Shown piece by piece: positions 22,935 through 31,081 of a stretch of 42,618 bases of DNA; positions within the stretch are counted from its first letter, which is position 1; each line of letters opens with the position of its first letter. The translations under genes and the position numbers were made by a program. The notes beneath the pieces are model-generated. The model made no database searches and was not told the DNA's origin. It saw nothing but the letters and a program-made list of their open reading frames with translations. The DNA comes from an uncultured Actinoplanes sp. (GTDB taxonomy: Bacteria > Actinomycetota > Actinomycetes > Mycobacteriales > Micromonosporaceae): the NCBI RefSeq assembly GCF_934643405.1, contig NZ_CAKUCL010000038.1, positions 1-42,618 of the forward strand, written 5' to 3'.

Positions 22935-25900
22935 ATGAGGCTTATCCGTACCGGCGCAGTCGTCGGCTCGCTCCTCGCAACGTTCCTGATCGCCACGCCC
23001 ACGCAGGCCGCACCGATCGGCCAGGGCTTCACCATCACGCCGTCGGATCTGGCGTACATCCTCAAGCAGATCAAGATCGCCGAGGCGCACGTCGCCGGCA
23101 CGACCAGCGAGACCGGTCCCTGCGGTGCCCTGGTCGGCAACGGGCCGGACCAGCTCGCCAGCCCGCTGGTGTCGATGGGCCTGCGGACCGTGGACGGAAG
23201 CTGCAACAACCTCATCGCGGGCCAGGAGAACTACGGCGCGGCCGACCAGCTCTTCCCGCGCCTGGCCGGCAAGAGCTTCCCGGCCGGCGAGACCGCCCCG
23301 GCGGGTCTGTTCGGGCCGGGCAGCCCGGCCTTCCCGACCACGTACGCGGACAAGAGCGCCGCCAACACCGTGGTGGACAGCCGGCCCCGGATGATCAGCA
23401 ACCTGATCGCCGACCAGACCGCGAACAACCCGGCCGCCGTGGCCGCGTCCGGGCAGCCCGTGCGGGCCCAGACCACGCAGGGCTCGCCGGCCACCGAGGG
23501 CGCCACCCTCTTCATCCCCAACGTGACCACCGATGTCGGGCTGTCCGCGCCGTACAACAGCTGGTTCACGCTCTTCGGGCAGTTCTTCGACCACGGCGTC
23601 GACCAGACCGTGAAGGGTGGCGGCACCGTGATCGTGCCGCTGCGCGCAGACGACCCGCTGATCGCCGGCGCCGACCGCGTTCCCGGCAACGCCGACGACC
23701 CGAAGCCGGGCGACGCGCGCTACGTGCCGCCCTCGATGCGCTTCATGGCGCTCACCCGGGCCGCGAACCAGCCCGGCCCGGACGGCAGGCTCGGCACCGC
23801 CGACGACATCCAGGACGCCAAGAACACCGACACCCCGTTCGTGGACAACTCCCAGACGTACACGTCGCACGCGGCCCACCAGGTGTTCCTGCGCGAGTAC
23901 ACGAACGACGCGAACGGCCGGCCGGTGTCCACCGGCAACCTGCTCGCCGGCGCCGCCGGCGGCCTGCCCACCTGGGCCGACACCAAGCGCCAGGCCCGCG
24001 AGCTGCTGGGCCTGGAACTGACCGACGCCGACGTGCTGAACGTGCCGACGGTGCTGGCCGACCCGTACGGGAAGTTCGTCCCCGGCCCGGCCCGCGGCCT
24101 GCCGCAGTACGTGACCACCACCGGCCTGGTCGAGGGCGACACCGCGAACCCGGTGAAGGTGCCGTCGAACGCGCTGCACTTCGACACGCCGTTCCTCACC
24201 GACATCGCGCACAACGCCGACCCCACCCCGGCCGACACCGACCACAACCCGGGCACCCCCGCCGTCGCGCCCCGGCCGGACGACGACGACACGGCCAGCG
24301 CCGACTTCGCCAAGCAGCCGGCCGGCACCTACGACGACGAGATGCTCAACGCGCACTACATCGCCGGCGACGGCCGGGTCAACGAGAACATCGGCCTGAC
24401 CGCCGTGCACCAGGTCTTCCACGGCGAGCACAACCGCCTGGTCGGCGACATCGAGCGGGTGCTCACCGAGGACGGCGCCGCGCTGAGCGAGTGGCAGCTG
24501 GCCGGCGGCGCCTGGAACGGCGAGCGCATCTTCCAGGCCGCGCGCTTCATCGACGAGATGGAGTACCAGCACCTCGTCTTCGAGGAGTTCGCCCGCAAGG
24601 TGCAGCCGGCGATCAACCCGTTCCAGCCGTTCGCGTTCACCCAGACCGAGCTCAACCCGGCCATCTACGCCGAGTTCGCGCACGCCGTCTACCGCTTCGG
24701 TCACTCCATGCTCACCGAGACGATCAGCCGCACCCGCGAGGACGGCTCGGACGACTCGCTCTCGCTGCTCGACGGCTTCCTCAACCCGCCCGCCTACACC
24801 GACGGCGGGACGCTGAGCCCGGAGCAGGCGGCCGGCGAGGTCATCCGCGGCATGTCCGACCAGGTCGGCAACGAGCTCGACGAGTTCATGACCGACACGT
24901 TGCGCAACAACCTGCTCGGCCTGCCGATGGACCTGGCCGCGATCAACATCGCCCGCGGACGGTCCGAGGGTGTGCCGTCGCTCAACGTCTTCCGGCGCAC
25001 CCTGTACGGACGTACCCATGACGCGCAGCTCACGCCGTACACCAGCTGGGTCGACCTCGGCGAGCACCTGAAGCACCCGCAGTCGCTGGTGAACTTCGTC
25101 GCCGCGTACGGCAAGCACCCGAGCATCGTGGCCGCCTCGACGGTCGCCGCGAAGCGTGCGGCCGCCCGGGCCATCGTCGACCCGCAGCCGGGCGACACCG
25201 CCCCCGCCGACGCCGCCGCCTTCATGAACGCGACCGGCGCCTGGACCGTGGCGAACAGCGGCCTGGACGACGTGGACCTGTGGATCGGTGGCCTGGCCGA
25301 GGTGACCGACCCGTTCGGCGGGCTGCTCGGCACCACCTTCAACTACGTCTTCGAGAACCAGCTGACCAGCCTGCAGAACGGCGACCGGCTCTACTACCTG
25401 GCCCGCACCCCGGGCATGAACCTGCGCACCCAGCTCGAGGGCAACTCCTTCGCCGAGCTGATCAGCCGGAACACCACCGCGTACGGGCTGCGTGCCGACT
25501 CGTTCGCCACCTCCGACTGCAAGTTCGACCTGTCGCACCTGGCCGGCACCCCGGCGGGGTTCGAGCAGCACGGCAACGCCGTCGAGGACGACCCGTCCAC
25601 CACCTGTGACGAGCACGCGCTGCTGCTCCGCAAGCCGGACGGCACCATCCAGTACCGGGCGCGCAACAGCGTGGACCGGCCCGGCATCAACGGCCAGTCC
25701 GTCTACCTCGGAACGGAGAACGAGGACCGGGTCGTGGCCGGCAACGACAACGACACCGTCTGGGGCGACGAGGGCGACGACGTGGTCGAGGGCGGCCCCG
25801 GCAACGACATCGCGCTGGGCGGCGAGGGCGACGACGTCATCACCGACGCGGGCGGCGACGACATCCCCAAGGGCGGACCGGGCAACGACGCTCTCGACGG

Positions 25901-28577
25901 CGGACCGGGCCTCGACATCGTGATGGGCGGCACCGGCAAGGACTTCACCGACGGCGGCGCGAACACCAACACCACGTTCGCCGGCGAGGGCGACGACATC
26001 GCCAACGCGGGCGACGGCGAGGACGAGGTCTTCGGCGACTCCGGCGACGACTGGGAGGAGGGCGGCAACTCGCCCGACCTGCTCCAGGGCGACAGCGGCA
26101 ACCTGTTCTTCCTCGACGACGCGAACAAGCCCGGCCACGACGTGCTGATCGGCCAGGGCGGCGACGACGACTACGACATGGAGGGCGGCGACGACATCGG
26201 CGTCCAGGGCCCCGGCATCGAGAAGAACGCGGGCGGCTCCGGCTACGACTGGTCCATCGCGGCGGCCTCCGGCCAGGGCGGCGACGACCAGCCGATGGAC
26301 TCCGATCTCGACCTGCCGCTGCCCGCGCTGGGCATCCTGACGATCGGCGTGCGGGACCGCTACAACGAGGTGGAGGCGCTCTCCGGCGGCACCCACGACG
26401 ACATCCTGCGCGGCGACTCGCTGACACCGTCCACGGTGGGCGGCGGCGGCTTCATCGGCTGTGACGCGCTCGACGCGGCCGGCATCGCCCGGATCAAGGG
26501 CCTCGACCGGGTGGTCACCGACCTGCCGACGCCGGTCTCGGCCGTGGGCAACGCCTCCGGACGCGCCTGCGACCTGCACGGCAACGTGTGGGGCGAGGGC
26601 AACATCCTGCTCGGCGGGCCGGGCGACGACACCATCGAGGGCCGCGGTGGCAACGACATCATCGACGGCGACCGGTACCTGACCGTACGGCTGTCGGTGC
26701 GCGACGGCGCCGGCAACGAGATCCGGTCGGCGCAGAGCATGAACGAGCTGAAGGCGGACGTGTTCGCGGGTCGCATCAACCCCGCCGACATCGTCGCCGT
26801 ACGGGAGATCCGGACGTCTCCGGCTCAGGGCACCGACACGGCCGTGTTCTCCGGTGTGCGCAACTCGTACGCCATCACCCCGATCGACGGCGGGGTGCAG
26901 GTCTCCGGCCCGGACGGCACCGACACCGTGCGGAACGTGGAGCAGCTCCAGTTCGCGGACGAGATCGTGCAGATCGGTGGGGTCGCGGCGGCGCTCGCGG
27001 TGAACGCGTTCGCCGGGGACGGACAGGCGACGGTGCTGTTCACGGTGCCGGACGGGCTGGCGGCCACGTCGCTGACCCTGGCCCGTACGGCCGGCGGGGT
27101 GACCGTGGAGACGACGGTTCCGGTCACGACGCGCAGCCTGGTGGTCACCGGGCTGACCAACGGCACGCCGGTCACGTTCAAGGTGCGGGTCAACACCGCG
27201 GACGGGGCGGGGGAGTGGTCGGCGGTCTCGGCGGCTGTCACTCCCACCGCTACGCCGGCCGGTGAAGGCGAGGGTGAGGCCGGCGAGAACGAAGGCGAGG
27301 AGAACGAGGGCGAGAACGAGACGCCCGCGACGCCGGCCCCGTCCGTCACTCCGCCGGCCACCACGCCGGTGACCACGCCTCCGGTGGTCGTGCCGACGGA
27401 CACGCCGGTGACGACTCCGGTCACCACGCCTGCCACCACCACGCCTGCCACCACCACGCCCCCCACGCAGCCGGCCACTCCGGTTGCGCCGGGTGTGCCG
27501 GGCATCGGGGCGGCGACCGGCGGTGACGAGTCGGCGATCGTCCGCTGGGACGCCCCCGCCTCCGACGGCGGTTCGGCGATCTACGGGTACGAGGTGCAGG
27601 CCGTGGACCCGGAGAGCGGGATCGTGGTCGGGGTGGACGCGGCCGGGCCGGCCGACCGGCAGATGACGATGACCGGGCTGACCAACGGCGTGCCGTACGC
27701 CTTCTGGGTTCGTGCGGTCAACGCGGCCGGCGCCAGCGAGGCCTCGGGCCTGTCCAACGTCGTGGTCCCGGCGGCGGCGACCAGCCCCGCCCCGACCACG
27801 CCCGTTCCGACCGACCCGGCGCCGGCCACGACCGCTCCGACCGACCCGGCGCCGACCACCACTGCTCCGACCGACCCGGGGCCGACCACCACCGCTCCGA
27901 CCGACCCGGCGCCGACCACCACCGCTCCGACCGACCCGACCCCGACGCCCACCACGTCGACCCCGCCGGCGGACGAGCCCACCACCCCCGGCGCCCCGCG
28001 GGTCGGCTCGGTGACCGGTGGCAACGGTCTGGTGGTCGTGCGCTGGACCGCCCCGGCGGACAACGGCGGCTCCCCGATCCGGCGCTACGAGATCGAGGTC
28101 CTGCAGGGCAACCGCCGGGTCGGCGCGATCCGCACGGCGGTGGCCGGCGCCTCGCAGATGACCGTCACCGGGCTCACCAACGGGGTCTCGTACCGCCTGC
28201 GGGTCCGTGCGGTCAACGCGATCGGCACCAGCGACGCGTCGGCACTGTCCACCTCGGTCACCCCGCAGACCGTCCCCTCGGCGGTGGCGTCGCTGACCAG
28301 CCAGGCCGGGCCGGGCGGCGGTAAGGCCACGGCGACCCTGCGGTGGACGCCCGGTTCGCCGAACGGCTCGCCGGTCACCAAGTTCCGGGTCACCATCCAG
28401 CAGCTGACCGCGAGCGGCGCCTCCACCGGCACGCCCACGGTGCTGGTGCTCGCCGGAAACGTCCGCTCGACGGCCTTCACCGGCGCCCGCGCCGGAACCC
28501 GCTACCGCTGCACGATCCAGCAGATCAACGCGGTGGGTACGGGACCAGGTCGCACCACCTACGGCTACGTTCGCTAG
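22935..28577 (+). CDS. Giant secreted animal-type heme peroxidase with RTX repeats and FN3 domains
   Basis: An 1880-residue exported protein with a Sec signal (cleavage after ATPTQA near residue 25). Residues about 40-910 are an animal-type heme peroxidase: distal His220 with heme-linking Asp219 (GQFFDHGVD), catalytic Arg481 and second heme-ester Glu484 (GDGRVNEN), proximal His590 (YRFGHSML). The Met next to the second ester in myeloperoxidase is Asn here. Residues about 925-1060 and 1228-1246 are RTX-type calcium-binding Gly/Asp nonapeptides. The C-terminal third has four fibronectin-III-like domains joined by a Glu-rich and two Thr/Pro linkers. ATG 22935 follows AGGAG by 9 bases; an upstream ATG at 22890 is unlikely. 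It should use H2O2 to oxidise halides or organics outside the cell. No dedicated type I secretion genes are nearby. Confidence 0.93.
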   Translation: MRLIRTGAVVGSLLATFLIATPTQAAPIGQGFTITPSDLAYILKQIKIAEAHVAGTTSETGPCGALVGNGPDQLASPLVSMGLRTVDGSCNNLIAGQENYGAADQLFPRLAGKSFPAGETAPAGLFGPGSPAFPTTYADKSAANTVVDSRPRMISNLIADQTANNPAAVAASGQPVRAQTTQGSPATEGATLFIPNVTTDVGLSAPYNSWFTLFGQFFDHGVDQTVKGGGTVIVPLRADDPLIAGADRVPGNADDPKPGDARYVPPSMRFMALTRAANQPGPDGRLGTADDIQDAKNTDTPFVDNSQTYTSHAAHQVFLREYTNDANGRPVSTGNLLAGAAGGLPTWADTKRQARELLGLELTDADVLNVPTVLADPYGKFVPGPARGLPQYVTTTGLVEGDTANPVKVPSNALHFDTPFLTDIAHNADPTPADTDHNPGTPAVAPRPDDDDTASADFAKQPAGTYDDEMLNAHYIAGDGRVNENIGLTAVHQVFHGEHNRLVGDIERVLTEDGAALSEWQLAGGAWNGERIFQAARFIDEMEYQHLVFEEFARKVQPAINPFQPFAFTQTELNPAIYAEFAHAVYRFGHSMLTETISRTREDGSDDSLSLLDGFLNPPAYTDGGTLSPEQAAGEVIRGMSDQVGNELDEFMTDTLRNNLLGLPMDLAAINIARGRSEGVPSLNVFRRTLYGRTHDAQLTPYTSWVDLGEHLKHPQSLVNFVAAYGKHPSIVAASTVAAKRAAARAIVDPQPGDTAPADAAAFMNATGAWTVANSGLDDVDLWIGGLAEVTDPFGGLLGTTFNYVFENQLTSLQNGDRLYYLARTPGMNLRTQLEGNSFAELISRNTTAYGLRADSFATSDCKFDLSHLAGTPAGFEQHGNAVEDDPSTTCDEHALLLRKPDGTIQYRARNSVDRPGINGQSVYLGTENEDRVVAGNDNDTVWGDEGDDVVEGGPGNDIALGGEGDDVITDAGGDDIPKGGPGNDALDGGPGLDIVMGGTGKDFTDGGANTNTTFAGEGDDIANAGDGEDEVFGDSGDDWEEGGNSPDLLQGDSGNLFFLDDANKPGHDVLIGQGGDDDYDMEGGDDIGVQGPGIEKNAGGSGYDWSIAAASGQGGDDQPMDSDLDLPLPALGILTIGVRDRYNEVEALSGGTHDDILRGDSLTPSTVGGGGFIGCDALDAAGIARIKGLDRVVTDLPTPVSAVGNASGRACDLHGNVWGEGNILLGGPGDDTIEGRGGNDIIDGDRYLTVRLSVRDGAGNEIRSAQSMNELKADVFAGRINPADIVAVREIRTSPAQGTDTAVFSGVRNSYAITPIDGGVQVSGPDGTDTVRNVEQLQFADEIVQIGGVAAALAVNAFAGDGQATVLFTVPDGLAATSLTLARTAGGVTVETTVPVTTRSLVVTGLTNGTPVTFKVRVNTADGAGEWSAVSAAVTPTATPAGEGEGEAGENEGEENEGENETPATPAPSVTPPATTPVTTPPVVVPTDTPVTTPVTTPATTTPATTTPPTQPATPVAPGVPGIGAATGGDESAIVRWDAPASDGGSAIYGYEVQAVDPESGIVVGVDAAGPADRQMTMTGLTNGVPYAFWVRAVNAAGASEASGLSNVVVPAAATSPAPTTPVPTDPAPATTAPTDPAPTTTAPTDPGPTTTAPTDPAPTTTAPTDPTPTPTTSTPPADEPTTPGAPRVGSVTGGNGLVVVRWTAPADNGGSPIRRYEIEVLQGNRRVGAIRTAVAGASQMTVTGLTNGVSYRLRVRAVNAIGTSDASALSTSVTPQTVPSAVASLTSQAGPGGGKATATLRWTPGSPNGSPVTKFRVTIQQLTASGASTGTPTVLVLAGNVRSTAFTGARAGTRYRCTIQQINAVGTGPGRTTYGYVR
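27811..27950 (+). repeat. In-frame 30-bp tandem repeat encoding a Thr/Pro linker
   Basis: Units of 30 bp begin at 27811, 27841, 27871 and 27901, with a partial unit from 27931. Each encodes a variant of the decapeptide PTDPAPTTTA. They form the flexible linker between the second and third FN3 domains of the peroxidase. The period is a multiple of three, so copy number could vary without breaking the frame. Confidence 0.9.
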
Positions 28578-28585
28578 GACGAGCC

Positions 28586-28625
28586 GCACGACGGCCCGGG
28601 CGGTTCGCCTGGGCCGTTGTCGTGC
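28586..28625 (+). terminator. Hairpin terminator between peroxidase and convergent gene
   Basis: GCACGAC-GGCCC-GGGCG pairs with CGCC-GGGCC-GTCGTGC (ending at 28625) with a 3-base bulge and one mismatch, around a short loop. It begins 9 bases beyond the peroxidase stop and ends 7 bases before the stop of the minus-strand gene, so it can serve both directions. Confidence 0.75.
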
Positions 28626-28631
28626 GCGGGG

Positions 28632-29654
28632 TCAGGCCGTCGGCCGTCCCGCGTGCGCGAACCCGTTCGGCGCCGTCCCCAGCGTGATGTCGTGATCCGT
28701 GCGGTCGCCGCTCATCTCCACCCGGGCGGCGACCGGCGCGTGCCCGCTGGCCGCGACCGTGTAGACCCCCGGCGGCAGGTCGCGAAGCTCGTACCGCCCG
28801 TCCGGCCCGCTGGTCGCCGCGCCGGCCACCGCCCCGTTCCGATCCACCGCCAGCACCGAGGCCTCCGGGACGGGCCGTCCCGATCCCGCCGTGCGCACGC
28901 TGCCGGTCAGCACGCCGCCGACGGTCAGGACGAAGTCGATGCGCCCCGGCGAATCCGGCGAGACCGTGCGGGACACGGGTTCCGCGTGGTCCGCGACGGC
29001 CGTGAGCGTGTATTCCGGGCCGTCCAGTCCGTCGACCTGGTAGCGCCCGTCCGTCCCGGCCTTGGCGGTGGCCACGACGGTCCCGTGCGGATCGGTGAGC
29101 GTGAGGGTCGCTCCGGCGAGCGGCCGCCCGGCCCGATCGGTGACCGACCCCGCGACCTGCCCGCTGCCGGCCAGGGACAGCACCCGCCGTATCTCGCCCG
29201 CCGCGACGTTGATGAGCGCCGCGGCCGGCTGGTGATGCTCGGCCGCGCAGATCAGCAGGAAGCTCCCACCCGCCGACAGCGTCAGCCGGAAGCCGCCGTC
29301 GTTCCCGGTCACCGAGCGGGCCAGCTGAGTGCCCGCGTGATCGGTGACGGTGACCGTGGCGCCCGCGAGCGGCCGCCCGCCGGGCCCGTCGATGCGCCCG
29401 CTGACGACCGTGTCCATGTCTTCCTCCTCATTTCCGCCGAGCCCGTTCGCGCTCGCCGCCCCGTTGCCGTTGGTCCCGAACCGCATAGCACCACCCCTGC
29501 CCGCATCACCGTGGTCCACCCCCGCCGTCTCCGCCGGACCGCTGTCCTGCTCCGGGCCGCTGTCCACCCCGGCCTTCTCCGCCGGGCCCGCCACCGCCTC
29601 CTTCTCCTCGCTCTCCGGCGCCGCTTCCGCCGCGGGCCCGTCGCGCAGCGGCAC
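28632..29654 (-). CDS. Carboxypeptidase-regulatory-like repeat protein; detached tail of an MFS fusion
   Basis: The open frame encodes up to 340 residues: an acidic Glu/Ala/Gly-rich linker (residues 5-75) and three beta-sandwich repeats of the carboxypeptidase regulatory type. Each has the pattern GR-PLAGATVTVTD then GxDGRYxxxxLxxGxYTL (repeat starts at about residues 83, 167 and 250). This frame is continuous with the MFS C-terminal frame upstream; only TGA 29667-29669 separates them, so it was probably the extracellular or cytoplasmic tail of one protein. GTG 29654 has no ribosome site. ATG 29417, preceded by GAGGAGG, could give a free 261-residue protein, but that purine run also encodes the acidic linker, so the match may be accidental. 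Whether it is still translated is unknown. Confidence 0.75.
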   Translation of the reverse strand: MPLRDGPAAEAAPESEEKEAVAGPAEKAGVDSGPEQDSGPAETAGVDHGDAGRGGAMRFGTNGNGAASANGLGGNEEEDMDTVVSGRIDGPGGRPLAGATVTVTDHAGTQLARSVTGNDGGFRLTLSAGGSFLLICAAEHHQPAAALINVAAGEIRRVLSLAGSGQVAGSVTDRAGRPLAGATLTLTDPHGTVVATAKAGTDGRYQVDGLDGPEYTLTAVADHAEPVSRTVSPDSPGRIDFVLTVGGVLTGSVRTAGSGRPVPEASVLAVDRNGAVAGAATSGPDGRYELRDLPPGVYTVAASGHAPVAARVEMSGDRTDHDITLGTAPNGFAHAGRPTA

Positions 29655-29666
29655 CTGCGGCAGCAG

Positions 29667-30876
29667 TCAGAACAGCAGGAAAGCCAGCCCCAGCACGCCG
29701 GCCGCGAGCAGGAAGATGTCGTCGCCCGCCGTCGAGAACAGGATCGACAGGAAGATGGCATTGCCTGCGGTGGCGCCCATCTGCCGGAAGAACGTCGACG
29801 AGGCCGTGGCCACCCCGATCTCCGACGGCGCCATCGCGTTCTGCACCGCGAGGGTGATCGGCTGCAGGACGAACCCGAGCCCCAGCCCGAACACGCCCAT
29901 GCCCAGCCCGGTCTCCCAGAACGGCGTGTCCACCCCGATGCGATGCAGCAGCACCAGGCCACCGGCCATCAGCGCGGCGCCGACAATCGGAAAGGCCTTG
30001 CATTTCCCGGTACGGCTGATGGCCCGCCCGGACATCAGCGAACCGAGCATGATCCCGGCCTTCAGAGGCAGGAGTTCCAGACCTGATCCGGTCGGCGTGG
30101 CCCCCCGCACGATGTGCAGGTAGAGCGGCAGCAGCGCGAGTCCGCCGAACATCCCCATGCCGACCAGGAAGCCGCCCGCCGCGGTCACGCTGAACGTCGC
30201 GTTCCGGAAGAACCGCAACGGGATCAGCGCGTCCTCCCGCATCCGCGCCTCGACGAGCGGGAACAGCAGCAGTCCCAGGCCGCCGATCAGGTAGCAGGCG
30301 ATCGCTCGGGCGCTGCCCCATCCCCAGGACCGTCCCTGCTCGGCGACCGTCAGCAGGGGCACCAGGCAGACGCAAATGCTGACCGCACCCCACCAGTCGA
30401 TCCGGTGGTCGCGCCGGTGGTGTTCCAGCCGCAGCCCCTTGGTAGCGCGCCCGTTCCCGGGCCGGCACGAGGTCGCCCACGATGGCGAGCGCCAGCGAGA
30501 AGAGCCCGCCCGCGCCGAGCCCCTGCAGCGCCCGGAAGCCCGCCAAGGCATACATCGAATGAGCGAACGAACAGGCTGCCGACCCGGCGACGAAGATGGT
30601 GATCGCCGCGAGGAAGAAACGCTTGCGGCCGTAGATGTCCGACAGCTTCCCGTACAACGGCGTCGAAATGGTCGCCGTGATCAGATAGGCGGTCGTGACC
30701 CAGGCCTGCACGCTCAGCCCGTGCAGGTCATCCCCGATGGTCCGGATGGCCGCCGTGACGATGGTCTGATCGAGCGCCGCCAGGAACATGCCGAGCATCA
30801 GCCCGGCGAGCACCTCCATGATCTGCCGATGCCCGAGACGAGACGTCTCCCCAGCGTTCCCCACGCCCAGGGCCAA
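29667..30876 (-). pseudogene. Broken DHA2-family MFS drug-efflux transporter
   Basis: The N-terminal part (from TTG 30876) is a normal 14-helix drug/H+ antiporter start: FLAALDQTIVTAAI, the loop motif GKLSDIYGRKR, then ALQGLGAGG, and LVPARERARYQG. At about 30433-30443 the homology jumps to another frame, resuming with LRLEHHRRDHRIDWWGA and running on through the remaining helices to LAFLLF and a TGA at 29667-29669. The stretch normally between these blocks (helices 5-6 with the GPxxGG antiporter motif, about 50-60 residues) is absent, so a deletion whose length is not a multiple of three caused the frameshift. The terminal TGA is a second lesion: the frame continues directly into the carboxypeptidase-like repeats. 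A functional efflux pump is not expected. Confidence 0.85.
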
Positions 30877-30992
30877 CGAGACACAGCGGCAGAAGTTGCC
30901 TCAAGCGCAAAACTCCGACATCCCGCCGGCCCGCTGTGCAGCTCGGCCCTCGGTGGGCGGAACCGAAACGCCTGCCCGGAAGCGGCCGACGG

Positions 30993-31028
30993 CCCGGGGG
31001 CGCACTCAGAGTGTGCGAGGCCCCCGGG
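30993..31028 (-). terminator. Hairpin terminator after ilvD
   Basis: CCCGGGGG-CGCAC on one side pairs with GTGCG-(AG)G-CCCCCGGG on the other, giving a 13-bp stem with a small bulge. It sits 54 bases beyond the ilvD stop, in the 205-bp spacer before the broken MFS gene. No T run follows. Confidence 0.72.
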
Positions 31029-31081
31029 ACGGCGCTGCGTGCTTTTGCGAGGTTCTCCTTGGCGTACGGAAAGGGAAGGGG

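Noticed and set aside
22911..28589. A 1892-codon open frame antisense to the peroxidase
   Set aside because: High GC and strict third-position bias leave the opposing frame stop-free; the product is Arg/Gly/Val/Asp-rich with no domain, while the plus strand encodes clear peroxidase, RTX and FN3 motifs.
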